A DNA stretch of 64,000 bases from Glandiceps talaboti (GCF_964340395.1 NC_135568.1:17563776-17627775); one strand, 5' to 3'; shown: positions 1-11,428, counted from the stretch's first letter. Numbers and translations: made by a program. The notes: generated from the letters alone by a model not told the origin.

Positions 1-129
1 AAATAGCGCCTCCTAGTGGCAAAACTGTAAGAATCTTTTCTTTTTTTTTCATATTACTTGAATATGCCTGTTGAAGCCAACAAACCAACACCAAGCAATC
101 GTGATAAAGTATTTCTTCTCCATTTTCAG

Positions 130-636
130 ATGTTAAACTGTTGTATAGAGAGGAAAATAGCCAGGGAGGGAACACCTAGTATCTCTCAGTCATCTAGTGC
201 TGTATCATTTACAAATACACAACAGAACAATTCATTGCAAAATGATGGTGTCTTGCCGACAAGTACATCCCAGTCTAGCATGTCAAGCAATCCTGGACAA
301 CGATCTAGTGTGCCTAGCAACCAAGACGAGGATGACAATGATGACGAGGATGATGAATTCTTTGAGTGTGAGGACATGACAGAAATTGATGACAATCAAG
401 ATAACAACCCTAGAGGTGCTGAATGCAATTCTGATGATGACATGGAGGTGGAGGAAAAGGACACTAAAGAGAGCTCAGAAAAGGAACAGAAAGAAAAATC
501 GGAAAAGTCAAGTCCGGAAGAAAATGCTGATGAATTTACAGACTCTGTGGTTTTCCAGCCAGATGGCAGACTTCGACAGTGTGGAGATTTAAAACTACTG
601 AATAATGAAGATCTGTTATATATACCCATCACACAG
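130..636 (+). CDS. RAB3GAP1: RAB3GAP1 internal exon (acidic linker)
   Basis: Acceptor AG at 128-129 after a pyrimidine run, donor GT at 637; phase 0 at both ends. It encodes MLNCCIERK, a long Ser/Asp/Glu-rich low-complexity linker with an FFEC motif, then the start of the conserved catalytic region ending in IPITQ. The ATG at 58 lies in the upstream intron and is not the gene start. Confidence 0.9.
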
Positions 637-3600
637 GTTGGTTGGATGATAGTTCACATTTCGATTGTTAAAATCTATAGTGATGTTCTCAGTGTTTTTG
701 CTAACATTTTGAAACCTTGGTAATAGAAAGAGGGAAATACAGTAAAACTGATATAGTTTCCTTATTTTATACCATAATTGTGATGGGAAACTCTGGTAAA
801 ATGACAAGGGGAACTTAGGTAGATTTTAACCTACGTAATACTGCCCTTAACAAAACACTGTTTGGGAACCCTGGTAAAATGACAGGGGGAACTTAGGTAG
901 ATTTTACCTACTTAAGTACATACTGCCCTTAACAAAAATACTGGTAGAACAGTGTTTTTGCTAAGGTTTGGGAACCCCGGTAACAGAAAGGGGGAAAGAG
1001 GTAAAACTGGTAGTGCTTCCCATGCAATGTATCATAGTTTAGGTGGGGAACCCCGGTAAAATGATGTGGGAACCCCGGTAGATTTTACCTACTTACCGCC
1101 CTTAAATAAAACACTGTAGAGAACCCTGGTAAAATGACTGAGGGAACTCTCAGACTGGTAGATTTTACCTGCTTCATACTGTTAAAAGCCACTGCACTTG
1201 GTGAGTTTGATCACTATCACTTCATCCCAATTTCAACTCGTCCCAATTTTATCTCATGCCACTGTAACCTTTCTCAATGTGGACTTGTCACACCCACTGC
1301 AATATTCTAACATGGTTATAAAGTACACTAGCATTCAATTGCAATTGGTCCAAAACAGTGGTCTATGCTCAGAGCTCTTGTATGCTGATGAAGACCAACT
1401 GATGAACATATTCCAGGGAGTGATAGTTTGTGGTGCATTCTGCTGCTTTTAAACATGTAAAATGTATACTTTGTCAGTTTAAGTCAAGTCAACTTCAACA
1501 AAATCCACAATTTAAAAATTATAGTAGGGTTCTATATTTAGGAAGAATGGTTTGTATGCACAAATTGAAATTGGGAGGAGTTGAAATTTGAATGAAGTGA
1601 ACGGACCATCGAATCAACTTTTTCTATACATTTTCTGTACAATCTTCCCTCAGTACTGCTAGTACATGTACATGTAAGTTGGTAAGGAAAACCTTATGTA
1701 TCAAGGCTATCAAATGTAAACCATTTTTGAATCCAGTATAGCCACTGAATACTGTGTTAATTTTACAGGAAGATTGTCAATTCCTTTAAAAACATAATGA
1801 TGAACCCCATTTTGGGCATTTATTCTTTTTGCATTATATTCATAGGATCCTGCACCAATGACAGAGGACCAGTTAGAAGAACATGCTGCAGTGTTGGCAG
1901 AATTAGGCACTAGTGAGGAGGGAGCTGTACTTCGGGCAAAAATGCAGAGTGCATGTCTAAGATCAGATATGCATGCTTTTAAGGTAATCCAGGAATCTTT
2001 TATTAATCCAACTCAAATTCATAAATTTAAATACGGTTGCCATCGTCATGTGCAGTGCCTAAGTACCCTAATGTTAAAGGAAGAGGAAACCACAGAGTAC
2101 CTCGGTAAAAATGCTACAATGAATTAAAGGGTCAAATTTGTCATTATCCTTCCTACAAACAAACCTAGCCAATCATTATAATTTTCTTTATTCCAGGCTG
2201 CCAATCCAACTGGTGTGTTAGCCGATTTTGTAAGGTGGTACTCTCCAAGAGATTGGGTAGAAGATGAAGACAGTACTATGGAAGATATGGAGACTGATGA
2301 TACAGGTCAAAGGTCATCAGGTAAAGGAAAACTTAGTGCCAGGATGATGGTGAGTTGATTACAGTGTTTACTCCAAGTTTTGTCTCATACTAAACTGTTA
2401 ACCCTTAAGATGATGGTCACGTGTGATGGTGTCGAGTGACCATGTGTGTAGGGCGTTGGTTCAGGATGAACCAGCAGTCTAGTCAGTGCATTCTTCGTAG
2501 ACGGACGCTTTTTTATTCTGTATCCGTTCCAGTTGTAATTTTTTACTCTATTACGTAGATCTATGAAAAATCGAATGTGGTCCGACATTCTCCACCCGGT
2601 ACAAGTCGCAAGGCCACGGACACAGGTTTCCAGAGAATAATTTTTTACCTTAATATACTATGTTTTTTACCTCTGTTTTTTCCTGGGCGGCGTTTGTACA
2701 GGTCGGGGGTTTCTTTATGTGTTTTTGGCATCCTAACGGTATGCTATTATTAACCACAAGACTATCAACTTTATGTATTTGTATCACTAGCTTTATGCAC
2801 ATAGGTTGTTACCATAGCAACTGTTGTTTAGCAGTTTGGAAAGACTTTACTCTTTCCTTGTAATCGAACCTTGTTTGTAATTGTTTTGTCGAATAAATGC
2901 CACTCCGTCTATGGGGCACCTGGCTCTATGTATGTATGTATGTATATATGTATGTATGTATGTATGTACATGTATGTATAGTCAAGCGTGTCTGGGCAGT
3001 ACATTATGCATGCATAACCTTCCTTGGGCATTCCAATTCAACTGACAGCTACATGGGCATTGTCCAATCAGGAGGTCAAGGGAAAAACTGCAAAGAGAAC
3101 ATGTATTAGCCAAGTGTATCTAAAATTTGAGTCATGTGAGTGTAATTTGAATTCCTATCAATTCAGATTCCTGGCAACATGTGGCAAGAGGTGTGGAGCC
3201 AAGCCAGACCAGTGCCAGCAAGAAGACAGAAAAGATTATTTGATGATACCAAAGAAGCTGAAAAAGTATTGCATTTCTTGGCATCTTTGAAACCAGCTGA
3301 TGTTGCCTTACATTTAATGCCAGTCTTAGTTCATGCTGCCATTCTAAGAATACAACAAATAGGTATGGAGATATATCAAATAAAGTTTACTCAGTTTCTT
3401 TCCTTTGAGGAACTTTAACTTGCTTCAAACATTAAGTCACCTCAGACATCATTAAGTCACCTCAAACACATTCTAAATGTACTAATCTTGTCATATAGAC
3501 CACAAGAACATAAACCTTTCTCTGGTTCAAGAAATTCCAAGCAACGTTTGTTAGTCCCCGCGGACGAAGTCCGGAACGGGGACTTATGGATTGGGTTCCG

Positions 3601-6279
3601 TCTGTCCGTGCGTCCGTGCGTGCGTCCGTCCGCAGCTGTTTCTTGGAGATGCCTGGACCGATTTTTTCCAAACTTGTTACAGGGGCAACATACTATGGCA
3701 TACATATGCACGTCAATTTGTTTTATGATACGATCCAATATGGCCGTCTAGCAACCATTTTGTTTGCGAATTTTCCCTGTCTAGAGCCATAACTCAGACA
3801 TGCTTGAACAGATCTCATTCAAAGTTGGTATTAGGACAGTGTTCTATGACATACATGTGCATATTCATTGTTGTCATGATATGATCCAATATGGCCGCCT
3901 AGCAGCCATTTTGTTTGTGAATTTTCATGTCCAAAGCCATAACTCAGACGTGCTTGAACAGATCTCATTCAAAGTTGGTATTAGGACAGTGTTCTATGAC
4001 ATACACGTGCATATCCATTTTCATTGTGATACGATCCAATATAGCTGCCTGGTAGCCATTTTGTTTGTGAATTTTCATGTCCAAAGCCATAACTCAGACA
4101 TGCTTGAACAGATCTCATTCAAAGTTGGTATTAGGACAGTGTTCTATGACATACATGTGTATATCCATTTCCGCCGTGATACGATCCAATATGGCTGCCT
4201 GCCAGCCATTTTGTTTGTGAATTTTCAATGTCCAAAGCCATAACTCAGACATGCTTAAACAGATCTCATTCAAAGTTGGTATTAGGACAGTGTTCTATGA
4301 CATACATGTGCATATCCATTTTCGTTGTGATACAATCCAATATGGCTGCCTGCCAGCCATTTTGTTTGTGAATTTTCAATGTCCATCATCATGACTCCAC
4401 AATTACTATATTGTATTAATACTAGTGTATGATCTTTTCAGAAATAGATGGTCTGCCATCATTAACAACTCTACTGAAGCAAGTAACTCAAAGAGCTTCC
4501 AAACTGACCAAGACAGGGTGCAGAGAAATAAAGAAATATGAAGTAAGTCATATATTGAACATAACATTGTTTTAAACAATGTTTATAGAATGATGTACAT
4601 CAAATAACGAAATATTACAAATAATAGAAATTTGTTTTGTCAGTCAAAATGAAGGAAGCTTGTTTTTTTTGTGTATCACCACATAGTTATGGATTAGGAA
4701 ACACCAAATTTGGTATGTCACAAGAAATTGCATTGTGTTACTGGCATGTCATATATGATGTAGGTTTAGAGGGACACTGGAGATTAGCATGATAGACTAT
4801 ATGGCAAGATATAATATGACATATTATGCAATCAAATTGCATGTACCAAAGCAAGCACATTAATTTTTGGGGTTTGCTATAAGTGAAAGAAACTCACCAT
4901 AAGACTTTATTAATTTGTTATAAATGAGGAAAGAAAAGTTAATTTGTTGTAATGATATATTAATAACTGTAACAGTAATTCTGTTAAATTTTACTCGTCT
5001 CTCTTTCATCTCTTGCCAGGATGTCATTAAACAGATTGGTTTAGCTGAAATAGTAATTGCCAGGGCACAGTCACTGAGAGCTAAATTTGGTCAACAGTTA
5101 TTAGAAGAAGAAGAAAAGCAGTCAGAGTTAGAGAAATTTGTTTCTAGTTTATTAGAACAACCTGAAGTTTCTATACTAGGTGCTGGTAGAGGTCCAGCTG
5201 GAACTATTGTACATAGACTGTTTGCTGCTGCACAAAGGGTAAGCGTTATACACCAGCTGCTATGCATTGATGATATACATTACTGCCTTCAATGGTGCCC
5301 TAATTTGCCTTGCCACAGAGTTTGTATATTCATATGTTTGTCACTTTTGAAGGACCTATTCTGAGACATGGCTTTCGAGGTGGTGATAATGATTAATTGT
5401 TAAATAGAATACACTGGCACAATTCGGAAATATATTCCATATAATTATGATTAATCAATGCCCCTAATAGCTAGTAGCGTATATATATTATATGAATAAC
5501 ACAGTATCAAGCAAGATACACAGGAGCAGTAGCACTGCATTTCATGCTGTTGGATCATCAACAGCATGAAACTGTATAATGTTTCCTGTGTGTCTTGCCT
5601 GATACTGTGTTATTTATACCACTCTACCTACATATGTACTGAGCACTGTTTACTCCAGCATAAACATTTTACATATACTGAGTTTTTAATTATTATTATG
5701 CAAATTTAGTAGTTGTATGTCAGCCATCTGACCAATGTCAAAGTATGGTTATCTCCCAGTGTTTCCAGTACTACAAACCACAAATGATTGTTTTTGATAA
5801 AGTTTAGGAACTCAAGTTACCAGAGAACAGTAAATGTGGTAAAACTTGCATAGGTAACCATATTTAATTTACCTTCTACCATAATTTCAATCGGAAATCC
5901 CTGTAATCCCGTATTTTACTGACTTCCTACTAAAAAGACCCCACATCAAATATGATACATACATGTATATCCAGTGATATACATGAATAGAAATTTATGT
6001 TATATTTAGCTATTTATTCTTTCTCTCTAACCACAGTCAGCAAATATGTTACCGAGTGAGGAGGAATTACTCGGAGAAGAGGAAAACAACGGAAGTCAAC
6101 AACAGTCAGTGAGTGTACCTGATTTCCCTAGACCTGCCGGAAGAGAATTTATCTTAAGGACAATTGTGCCGAGACCTGCACCTTACTCTCGAGCTTTACC
6201 GCAAAGAATGTTTTGTATTCTAATGAATAAGGAATTTCGACTAGCTGGTGCTTTTACAGAGGATACTACATTTTTCTAA
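130..6279 (+). CDS. RAB3GAP1: Rab3 GTPase-activating protein catalytic subunit, C-terminal half (7 exons)
   Basis: Rab3GAP1 with RAB3GAP2 forms a complex that stimulates GTP hydrolysis by Rab3 and acts as an exchange factor for Rab18 at the ER. Seven exons join in frame with GT-AG borders: 130-636, 1846-1983, 2197-2349, 3167-3362, 4442-4542, 5020-5238 and 6037-6279 (1,557 nt, 518 residues plus stop). The order of motifs matches the animal family as I know it: MLNCCIERK, acidic linker with FFEC, APMTED, VRWYSPRDW, LSARM, ARRQKRLFDDTKEAEKVL, LLEQPEV, GAGRGPAG, AGREFILRT, VPRPAPYS, ALPQRM and a terminal DTTFF. The arginine in LSARM may be the equivalent of the reported human catalytic Arg728; that is my count from memory. 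Human protein is about 981 residues, so the N-terminal half lies left of the window. No break or frameshift is seen. Confidence 0.94.
690..1180. repeat. intronic minisatellite, degenerate
   Basis: About five diverged copies of a module built on GGGAACCCYGGTAAAATGA, followed by a TAGATTTTACCTACTT piece and CTGCCCTTAACAAAACACTG. Spacing varies from about 75 to 105 bp. A second module type (710-780 and 960-1044) alternates with it. No coding potential. Confidence 0.75.
1846..1983 (+). CDS. RAB3GAP1: RAB3GAP1 internal exon
   Basis: Acceptor AG at 1844-1845 and donor GTAATC at 1984, phase 0 to 0. It encodes the conserved DPAPMTEDQLEEHA block and LGTSEEGA through HAFK. Confidence 0.93.
2197..2349 (+). 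CDS. RAB3GAP1: RAB3GAP1 internal exon (VRWYSPRDW, LSARM)
   Basis: Acceptor TTCCAG ends at 2196 and donor GTGAGT starts at 2350; phase 0 to 0. It holds the family signature VRWYSPRDW, a short acidic loop, and LSARM with the candidate catalytic arginine. Confidence 0.94.
2400..2926. mobile_element. intronic insertion, possible retroelement 3' end
   Basis: A more GC- and CpG-rich block than its surroundings, ending in AATAAA (2892-2897) and directly followed by a TATG microsatellite, as often seen at the 3' end of LINE or SINE insertions. No target duplication or protein was recognised, so the class is unknown. Confidence 0.3.
2808..2821. promoter_or_regulatory. RFX X-box motif
   Basis: GTTACCATAGCAAC fits the X-box consensus GTNRCC-N(0-3)-RGYAAC perfectly as two half-sites with a 2-bp spacer. 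RFX factors bind such sites at ciliary genes. Here it lies in a RAB3GAP1 intron inside the putative inserted element; function is not shown. Confidence 0.35.
2927..2980. repeat. (TATG)n microsatellite
   Basis: Interrupted TATG tetranucleotide run directly after the putative retroelement. Confidence 0.9.
3167..3362 (+). CDS. RAB3GAP1: RAB3GAP1 internal exon (ARRQKRLFDD)
   Basis: Acceptor CAG ends at 3166, donor GTATGG at 3363; starts phase 0, leaves one base (phase 1). It encodes IPGNMW, PVPARRQKRLFDD, EAEKVLHFLASLKPADVALHL and a hydrophobic helix. Confidence 0.93.
3545..4390. repeat. 150-bp tandem repeat with GC-rich hairpin head
   Basis: A unique head (3545-3790) followed by four copies starting near 3791, 3941, 4091 and 4242 (periods 150, 150, 151). 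Each copy has AACTCAGACATGCTTGAACA, AAGTTGGTATTAGGACAGTG and GATCCAATATGGC landmarks. The head contains a nested inverted repeat at 3554-3583 (GTCCCCG/CGGGGAC around CGGAC/GTCCG) and a GTCC/GTGC-rich tract at 3600-3633. It sits in a RAB3GAP1 intron. The period is a multiple of three, so a long plus-strand ORF exists by default; I do not call it a gene. Confidence 0.85.
4442..4542 (+). CDS. RAB3GAP1: RAB3GAP1 internal exon
   Basis: Acceptor TTTTCAG ends at 4441, donor GTAAGT at 4543. It enters in phase 1, completes the Glu codon from the previous exon and ends in phase 0. It encodes a poorly conserved helical stretch (LTTLLKQVTQRASKL). Confidence 0.88.
5020..5238 (+). CDS. RAB3GAP1: RAB3GAP1 internal exon (LLEQPEV, GAGRG)
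   Basis: Acceptor TTGCCAG ends at 5019, donor GTAAGC at 5239, phase 0 to 0. It encodes ARAQSLRAKFG, a glutamate-rich helix, SSLLEQPEV and GAGRGPAGTIVHRLFAAAQR, all conserved in the family. Confidence 0.94.
5496..5613. repeat. 118-bp imperfect hairpin element
   Basis: Arms 5496-5552 and 5559-5613 around a 6-nt loop. Outer 15 bp (ATAACACAGTATCAR) and inner 14 bp (TTTCATGCTGTTG side) pair almost perfectly, with a mismatched middle. It lies in the last RAB3GAP1 intron. Could be a MITE remnant or a foldable RNA in the pre-mRNA. Confidence 0.75.
6037..6279 (+). CDS. RAB3GAP1: RAB3GAP1 terminal exon with stop
   Basis: Acceptor CCACAG ends at 6036; TAA at 6277-6279. It encodes PSEEELLG, DFPRPAGREFILRT, VPRPAPYSRALPQRM and the typical C-terminus FRLAGAF then DTTFF. 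Confidence 0.95.
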   Translation, partial: SANMLPSEEELLGEEENNGSQQQSVSVPDFPRPAGREFILRTIVPRPAPYSRALPQRMFCILMNKEFRLAGAFTEDTTFF

Positions 6280-6660
6280 CCCATCAGTCAGCCTGCCTTT
6301 GCCTCTCTGCTCTTCCGTATACATGTATGTCTCAGACAAATTTGTTTGACTTTCTTAAAAAGGAATTGAATTTTTATAATCTTAAATTGCCTTTGCAAAG
6401 CTGCTGAGCAATGCAAATGGGCTGCGCAAACGTGTATTTATATTCTTAGCCAGATTATTGCAGGAGATGCAATTCAGCAAGCAATAAGTACACTATACTG
6501 TCAAGTCTGAAAATAAATTTCAGAGCAACTGTATGAGTATTTTTATTGCCATGAAGACTATATGAGAAGCTGTTGGTTTAATGTGGAAGTTCAATCTTAG
6601 ATTAGATGTACATTTTTGTACTTGATTCAAATAAAGAACTGACACATACTGCCATAGATT
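6280..6660 (+). other. probable RAB3GAP1 3' UTR
   Basis: Non-coding sequence after the stop. Candidate poly(A) signals AATAAA lie at about 6512 and at 6630-6635. Which is used, and so where the mRNA ends, cannot be read from sequence alone. Confidence 0.45.
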
Positions 6661-7074
6661 GTGGTAGTTGGTGAATATGTAAATTAAATCTTTAAAGTAC
6701 TTGACTGAATGCATTTTTGGAGATGAGCTATGCAGTCAGTTCAAATTACTTTAAGGTATCATAGAAAACAGCTTTGGTCAACAGAAATCGAATAGCAGGT
6801 TGAGATGTTCATTCAAGTGTGCAAGCCATGCAGATTCATATCTAGCACAGTGCTCATGGATTACAATGTGCTCAGAGCCATGGGCTAATAACCAGTGTGA
6901 CACACTATCTGACAAAAGTGGTGTGGCTATAAAGTACACTGAAACCAAATTTCTCATATTTTATGTACCAAAATAAGTTTGTAGCACAGTATGTAAACTA
7001 GTTGTTGTGGTAAACTTATTGTGTGCCAAAATACATACACTCACAGAAGTTTGATACCACTCTGGAAAGCAAGC

Positions 7075-7610
7075 TATAAGCAAACTAAGATAGACACAAA
7101 CTAAAACTAGTGTTATTCAATATGGTAGATTATAGAAGTGGATAATAGATTTGCCTTTGTTATGTGGATATAATCACCCTGTAATCAAGATAGTGTAAAC
7201 ACTGAAAGTCCCTAAAAATGTATACCGCAAGGTTATGAAGTAATCAGAAATACCACCCTACTGTGGGTTTATTTATACCAATGTCTATTCACTGGCTTAT
7301 ATCGACATGTCGCAACAATTATAGTTTAAGTTTTGGTCTATCTTAGTTAGCTGAAAGCTCAGTTTCTCTTGGTTATTTATCACTATTAGAACTACTACCG
7401 GTACAGTGGCAAAATGAGGTTTTGGTTTACTAACTTAGACACAAACTATAATTATTGTTCGATTTGGTAGATTACAAAGTGGGTAATAACAGTGCTAATG
7501 CAATCATCCTATAGTCAAGATAATGTGTGGCCACTAGAAAAACTAGCTATCAGAAACACCACTCAACTGAGAATATGACTAGAGCAACATCCATTCAATA
7601 GTTTTAGAGT
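7075..7610. repeat. diverged duplicated block with terminal inverted repeats
   Basis: 7080-7108 and 7323-7348 are inverted copies (AACTAAGATAGAC and its complement). The interior (near 7085-7250) is repeated in diverged form at about 7430-7570, including GGTAGATTA, AATCAYCCTRTAGTCAAGATA and AATYAGAAAYACCAC-like stretches. This suggests an old MITE and a partial second copy. Confidence 0.4.
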
Positions 7611-8574
7611 GTCTAAATTAAGCAGCCAAAACCTTGACTGCCACTGTCAAATATTACAACACTATCAGTAAGAAGAAACTTAATATGAGCTTTTATAACT
7701 ACACATCGTTATTTTGCATGGTTGTGTTGTCAGCTTAAGGAAGTATTCCGAGTAAATGTGAGTAATTGTTGATCTTTATTCTCACCGAAATAAATCATGT
7801 ATAAAACATACCTTTCTTAATTATTTGAAATTTTCATAACTTTTGCATATGCTACATATACATGTATATTCTCTTGGGAATTTATTTGAAAATTACTTCA
7901 GGAGCTGCTGACTCACATAGAATGAGTTTCTGGAACCAATTTCTCTGAATATCAACGAATGTAATCTCTCCAAAGTTTGCAACAAGTTCCAGGTTCATGT
8001 GAAATAATGAAAGACATTTGGGGTTCACCATCTTGTTTTCAAGGAAATCATCAAATTGAATCTTTTCCTTTCCTAAAGAGTTAAACACAGTGTATGGTCG
8101 CCATATTGGATTCTAAAATGACTAAATTTTGACATCATTTTCATCTCTATTAGAACAACTTTAATGGTGACCCCAAATTTTTATTTTTATTTTAACAAAA
8201 TGTGTTCGAGTCTTTTTGAACAAAATAAATCTAACAGCAAAGTGTATGATTGTTATTTGCGAGGTCTCACTGAGTTAAATCACAACCCTTCTAAGTGACC
8301 AATTATTTGTTACCTTGGTCTGTGAAAAGATTACTGACTGAGAAGTCTTTTAAAATAAAACTAATATTTAAATGTATATTTCTAACTTGTATTTCTCATC
8401 TTTCATGATTATAGAAGTATTTAATGATTAGAAAAGGTGCTGCCTTAATTTATTTTGCCAATTAAAGTGGTGTATGTGTATAGATCATGCCAGATATGGC
8501 TTGCATATAATTTTGATATGGACATACTTTACAGACACATCATGTGTGTGAACTCTTGGGCTGTGCGCACGCAT

Positions 8575-8576
<2 letters not shown>

Positions 8577-8611
<35 letters not shown>
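8577..8611. repeat. (AC)n microsatellite
   Basis: Uninterrupted AC dinucleotide run of about 17 units. Confidence 0.95.
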
Positions 8612-8612
<1 letters not shown>

Positions 8613-9989
8613 TATAGGAATCCCCTTTGAACTGAAGTGTCTGGTGTTGTTACTTACCGGTATTGTGACACCTTATAAAATGGGACAGTTGTTTAGAAAG
8701 AGTTAGAGTTTCACGATGCTTTAAGTATAACCAAACATAAAAAATATCGTCGTCTTTATCTCAATAAGATTATTCCATTTGGTCAAATTGGGTCTTGATG
8801 CCTATTTCAAAGGTCGTGTGGTCATTTTATATATGTTGCTACTATCATATTTTGTACTGACCGCACTGTGACTTGAGTTGAATGAAATAAGTGATCGTAT
8901 GTGGTTATATTTTGTATCTGCAAGATCGTGAACTGCACTTGACCTGATAGTGACCAGTACACGGAACATCATAGCAAGTGGACGATCAGACGTCCGGACA
9001 GCTTGTTTTGCTTGTCTGAGCAATCATGTACAAAAAGCGGAAAGCAGCGCAAAAATGCTTAATTTCAAGTGAAAACATTCCAAACAATCGGATTTAAAGT
9101 TTTGTAAATCACATGTAGATAGTAACACTGTTGTATACTGACTGTTAGCAGTAGTTGGTATGGAACTAGTATGTATTTTCTTATGATTTCAACTTGCCAC
9201 TACACCAACTACATGTACGTATACAGATAATATTTACTTCTAATTAACATATACAATGTCTTTTTATAAGTAACTGACTAGTTTTAGTGATAAATATCTT
9301 TGGTTATCCTTTATGAAAAAAGTTCTCAATTATAGCTAGTGAAGGTTCAATGTTGACTCAGCATCCAGAGCCTATATTTTGATTTCAACCTAGCTCTTTT
9401 AATAGATCATATAGTATTCGGCATTTTGTTTCATAATTTGGGACCAATAAATTGAATTTCAAATTGGCCTAACATGTTGCTATGTTTTGGGATATGAAGA
9501 TATCTTCTCAATTTACAAAGACATTTAAATTGTTACGAAGATATACAAACTGTATCTATTACGTGCATTGTATATACAGTTGTTCTTTTAAAGAAATTGT
9601 TGGATGAAATCGTCGGAGAGCCAGTCGTAATGCTTCATTGAACTCCATGATGCTTGATATTATAACGCAACTTTGCAACTTTTATGTGCCACGCAAGTAT
9701 CAACCAACAATACATCAGAACTGACTGAAACTTTGATCTGGTCTATCTGTCGTCTGCTGACAGTGCTGTCAAATTTGGCGCTAAAAAGTGAAATTAACAT
9801 GATGATGATTAAAGTCAATAAAGATAAACCTAACAGCACATAGAAAGCTTGATATAATACTCATACAGTAACACACCAAATTACTTACCGATAGTTGTTT
9901 CTCCACATTGTATTCTCGTCATCAACTGTTGATCGTGTCAACTCCAAATAAAGGCTGTGAGGTTGTATGTCAGCATTACCAGTTGTTGA

Positions 9990-10137
9990 GAGGTGAACGC
10001 TAATCGCGCTAGGCCTAGGCCTATCTGTGTGTGGGGTTGGCGGCTGCCATATTGCTTTTAGGACTTCTGACTTTCAGCGAATCAGCTTGCTTCCCCTGTT
10101 TCGAACACCAATCTCGCAACCTGATTCGCTCGTCGAA
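9990..10137 (+). promoter_or_regulatory. candidate promoter and 5' UTR
   Basis: CpG-richer than its surroundings. It contains GCGGCTGCCATATTGC, which includes a YY1-like CCATATT core common in TATA-less promoters, just upstream of an ATG-bearing putative first exon. No TATA box is evident. Confidence 0.3.
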
Positions 10138-10187
10138 ATGGATTTGGAGAGAGGTCTTGGCGGCGACGCTCTCAGGATAGGGAAGTT
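10138..10187 (+). CDS. candidate first coding exon, unknown gene
   Basis: ATG at 10138 in a fair context (CGAAATGG) opens a 50-nt reading frame (MDLERGLGGDALRIGK, two bases left) ending exactly at a GTGAGT donor at 10188. The GC content and position after a promoter-like block support a real exon. I do not recognise the protein. A compatible phase-2 acceptor is at 11286, see next entry. Confidence 0.35.
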
Positions 10188-11286
10188 GTGAGTCCCATGT
10201 ACGACGTGCTCCATATATTTGTCGACCAATAGAATGGTTTTTATCACAGTTTGCCAGCTTTGTTTAAATATAACTTGAAAAACGAATGAGCTCTTCATAA
10301 TAGTATGAAGTCTGACGAACAGAAAAAAGGTTTGAAATCACTTTTCTGTTGGGGTAAAGGATACAATCGTACAAACACACACGTATGTTCAAAAGGAAGA
10401 AATGCGCTGTAGGGTTTTCAACATTTGAATATATGATATATCTGTTTTAAAATATTAACATAAATCGTTAATATAAGGTAAATATAGACCAGATGTAAAC
10501 TGAATTCCTCCCGTAAGGATACACTAGTCTTCGTTTTGTTAAAGAGTGTGTACCTTAGTTTGTATTTAAGCAATACAGATCTAAATATAACCAAGTGCCA
10601 AAAGGTCAATTGAAGTGAAACTAACAAGGTAAAGTTAATATGAACAATTAGTCGACATCTATATTACATTTTAAGATACAAATGTATGTGTTGTAATTTT
10701 GTTTTTAGTTTAAATGTTTGGTTTTGTTAGTGTTGTTCGTAGTATGTTTTGTGGGGCCTTGTTACAAAATGTTGGGTCAGTATACATGAGGAAACTCACC
10801 ATGTCGACTTTAAATTGTGGTTAGTGACTTGCCAATTGTGTGCAAGTGTGCGTGCGTAGCGACAGAAACAATTACATTGTAGGAGAGTGGAAAACTTCTG
10901 GGAGGTCAACCCAAGGTTAACCCGTTTTGTTAGGGGGTAGGTTAGGTGTGCTTGGTTAAGGCCCGGCTCTGGTCAGGACCTAAGTTTTTAATAGACATTC
11001 ATTATGTAGGGGTATTAAATATGCAATGACAAATATTAAATCGCTTTGTCATCCAAGTATTGGGTTATTAGTCTAAGGGTGACCTTTTTTCTTTTTTTCT
11101 TCTCATCTCCAGTGGAATAATCATGCGGGGCGGGCGGGCGAAATAAAAAAAAAGGGGGCAAGGATAAAAAAATATGTATTTTTTTAGTTCTATTCTCTGT
11201 CTTTTCTGTCCTGTCAGTCTCTCTACAACTTCTTTTCTCTTCTCTTTATTGAATTACTTGTTACAGGTATCTTTCCTTCATTTTAG

Positions 11287-11428
11287 TAAGGTTGACAAGT
11301 CCGTAGAACAACTTTGTAAGAAGATGAATACTTATCATCCTGATGGGTGTATATCTGTAGCCATGAACTATTGTATGATTTTATCAGGAGTACTAATACA
11401 TTCGTCCTATTATTCAAAGTGGCATTGA
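11287..11428 (+). CDS. candidate second exon, unknown gene
   Basis: Acceptor TCATTTTAG ends at 11286 after a long pyrimidine tract. In the phase left by the exon at 10138 it reads F-KVDKSVEQLCKKMNTYHPDG and stays open to a TGA at 11426. The first 25 residues look helical and coding-like, the rest less so, so the true exon may end earlier. Function unknown. Confidence 0.28.

Larger units (their letters stand above)
6661..9980. other. intergenic region without recognised gene
   Basis: AT-rich, no open frame with recognisable motifs or convincing splice structure. Apart from the diverged block at 7.1-7.6 kb and the CA repeat at 8.6 kb, I see nothing. Confidence 0.6.

Noticed and set aside
58-129. 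ATG at 58 as the start of RAB3GAP1
   Set aside because: It lies upstream of a good acceptor AG (128-129), and the family continuity starts at MLNCC; the bases before are intron.
3800-4243. 147-codon plus-strand ORF as a gene
   Set aside because: It is the 150-bp tandem repeat read through; no start context, no splice structure and no recognised domain.
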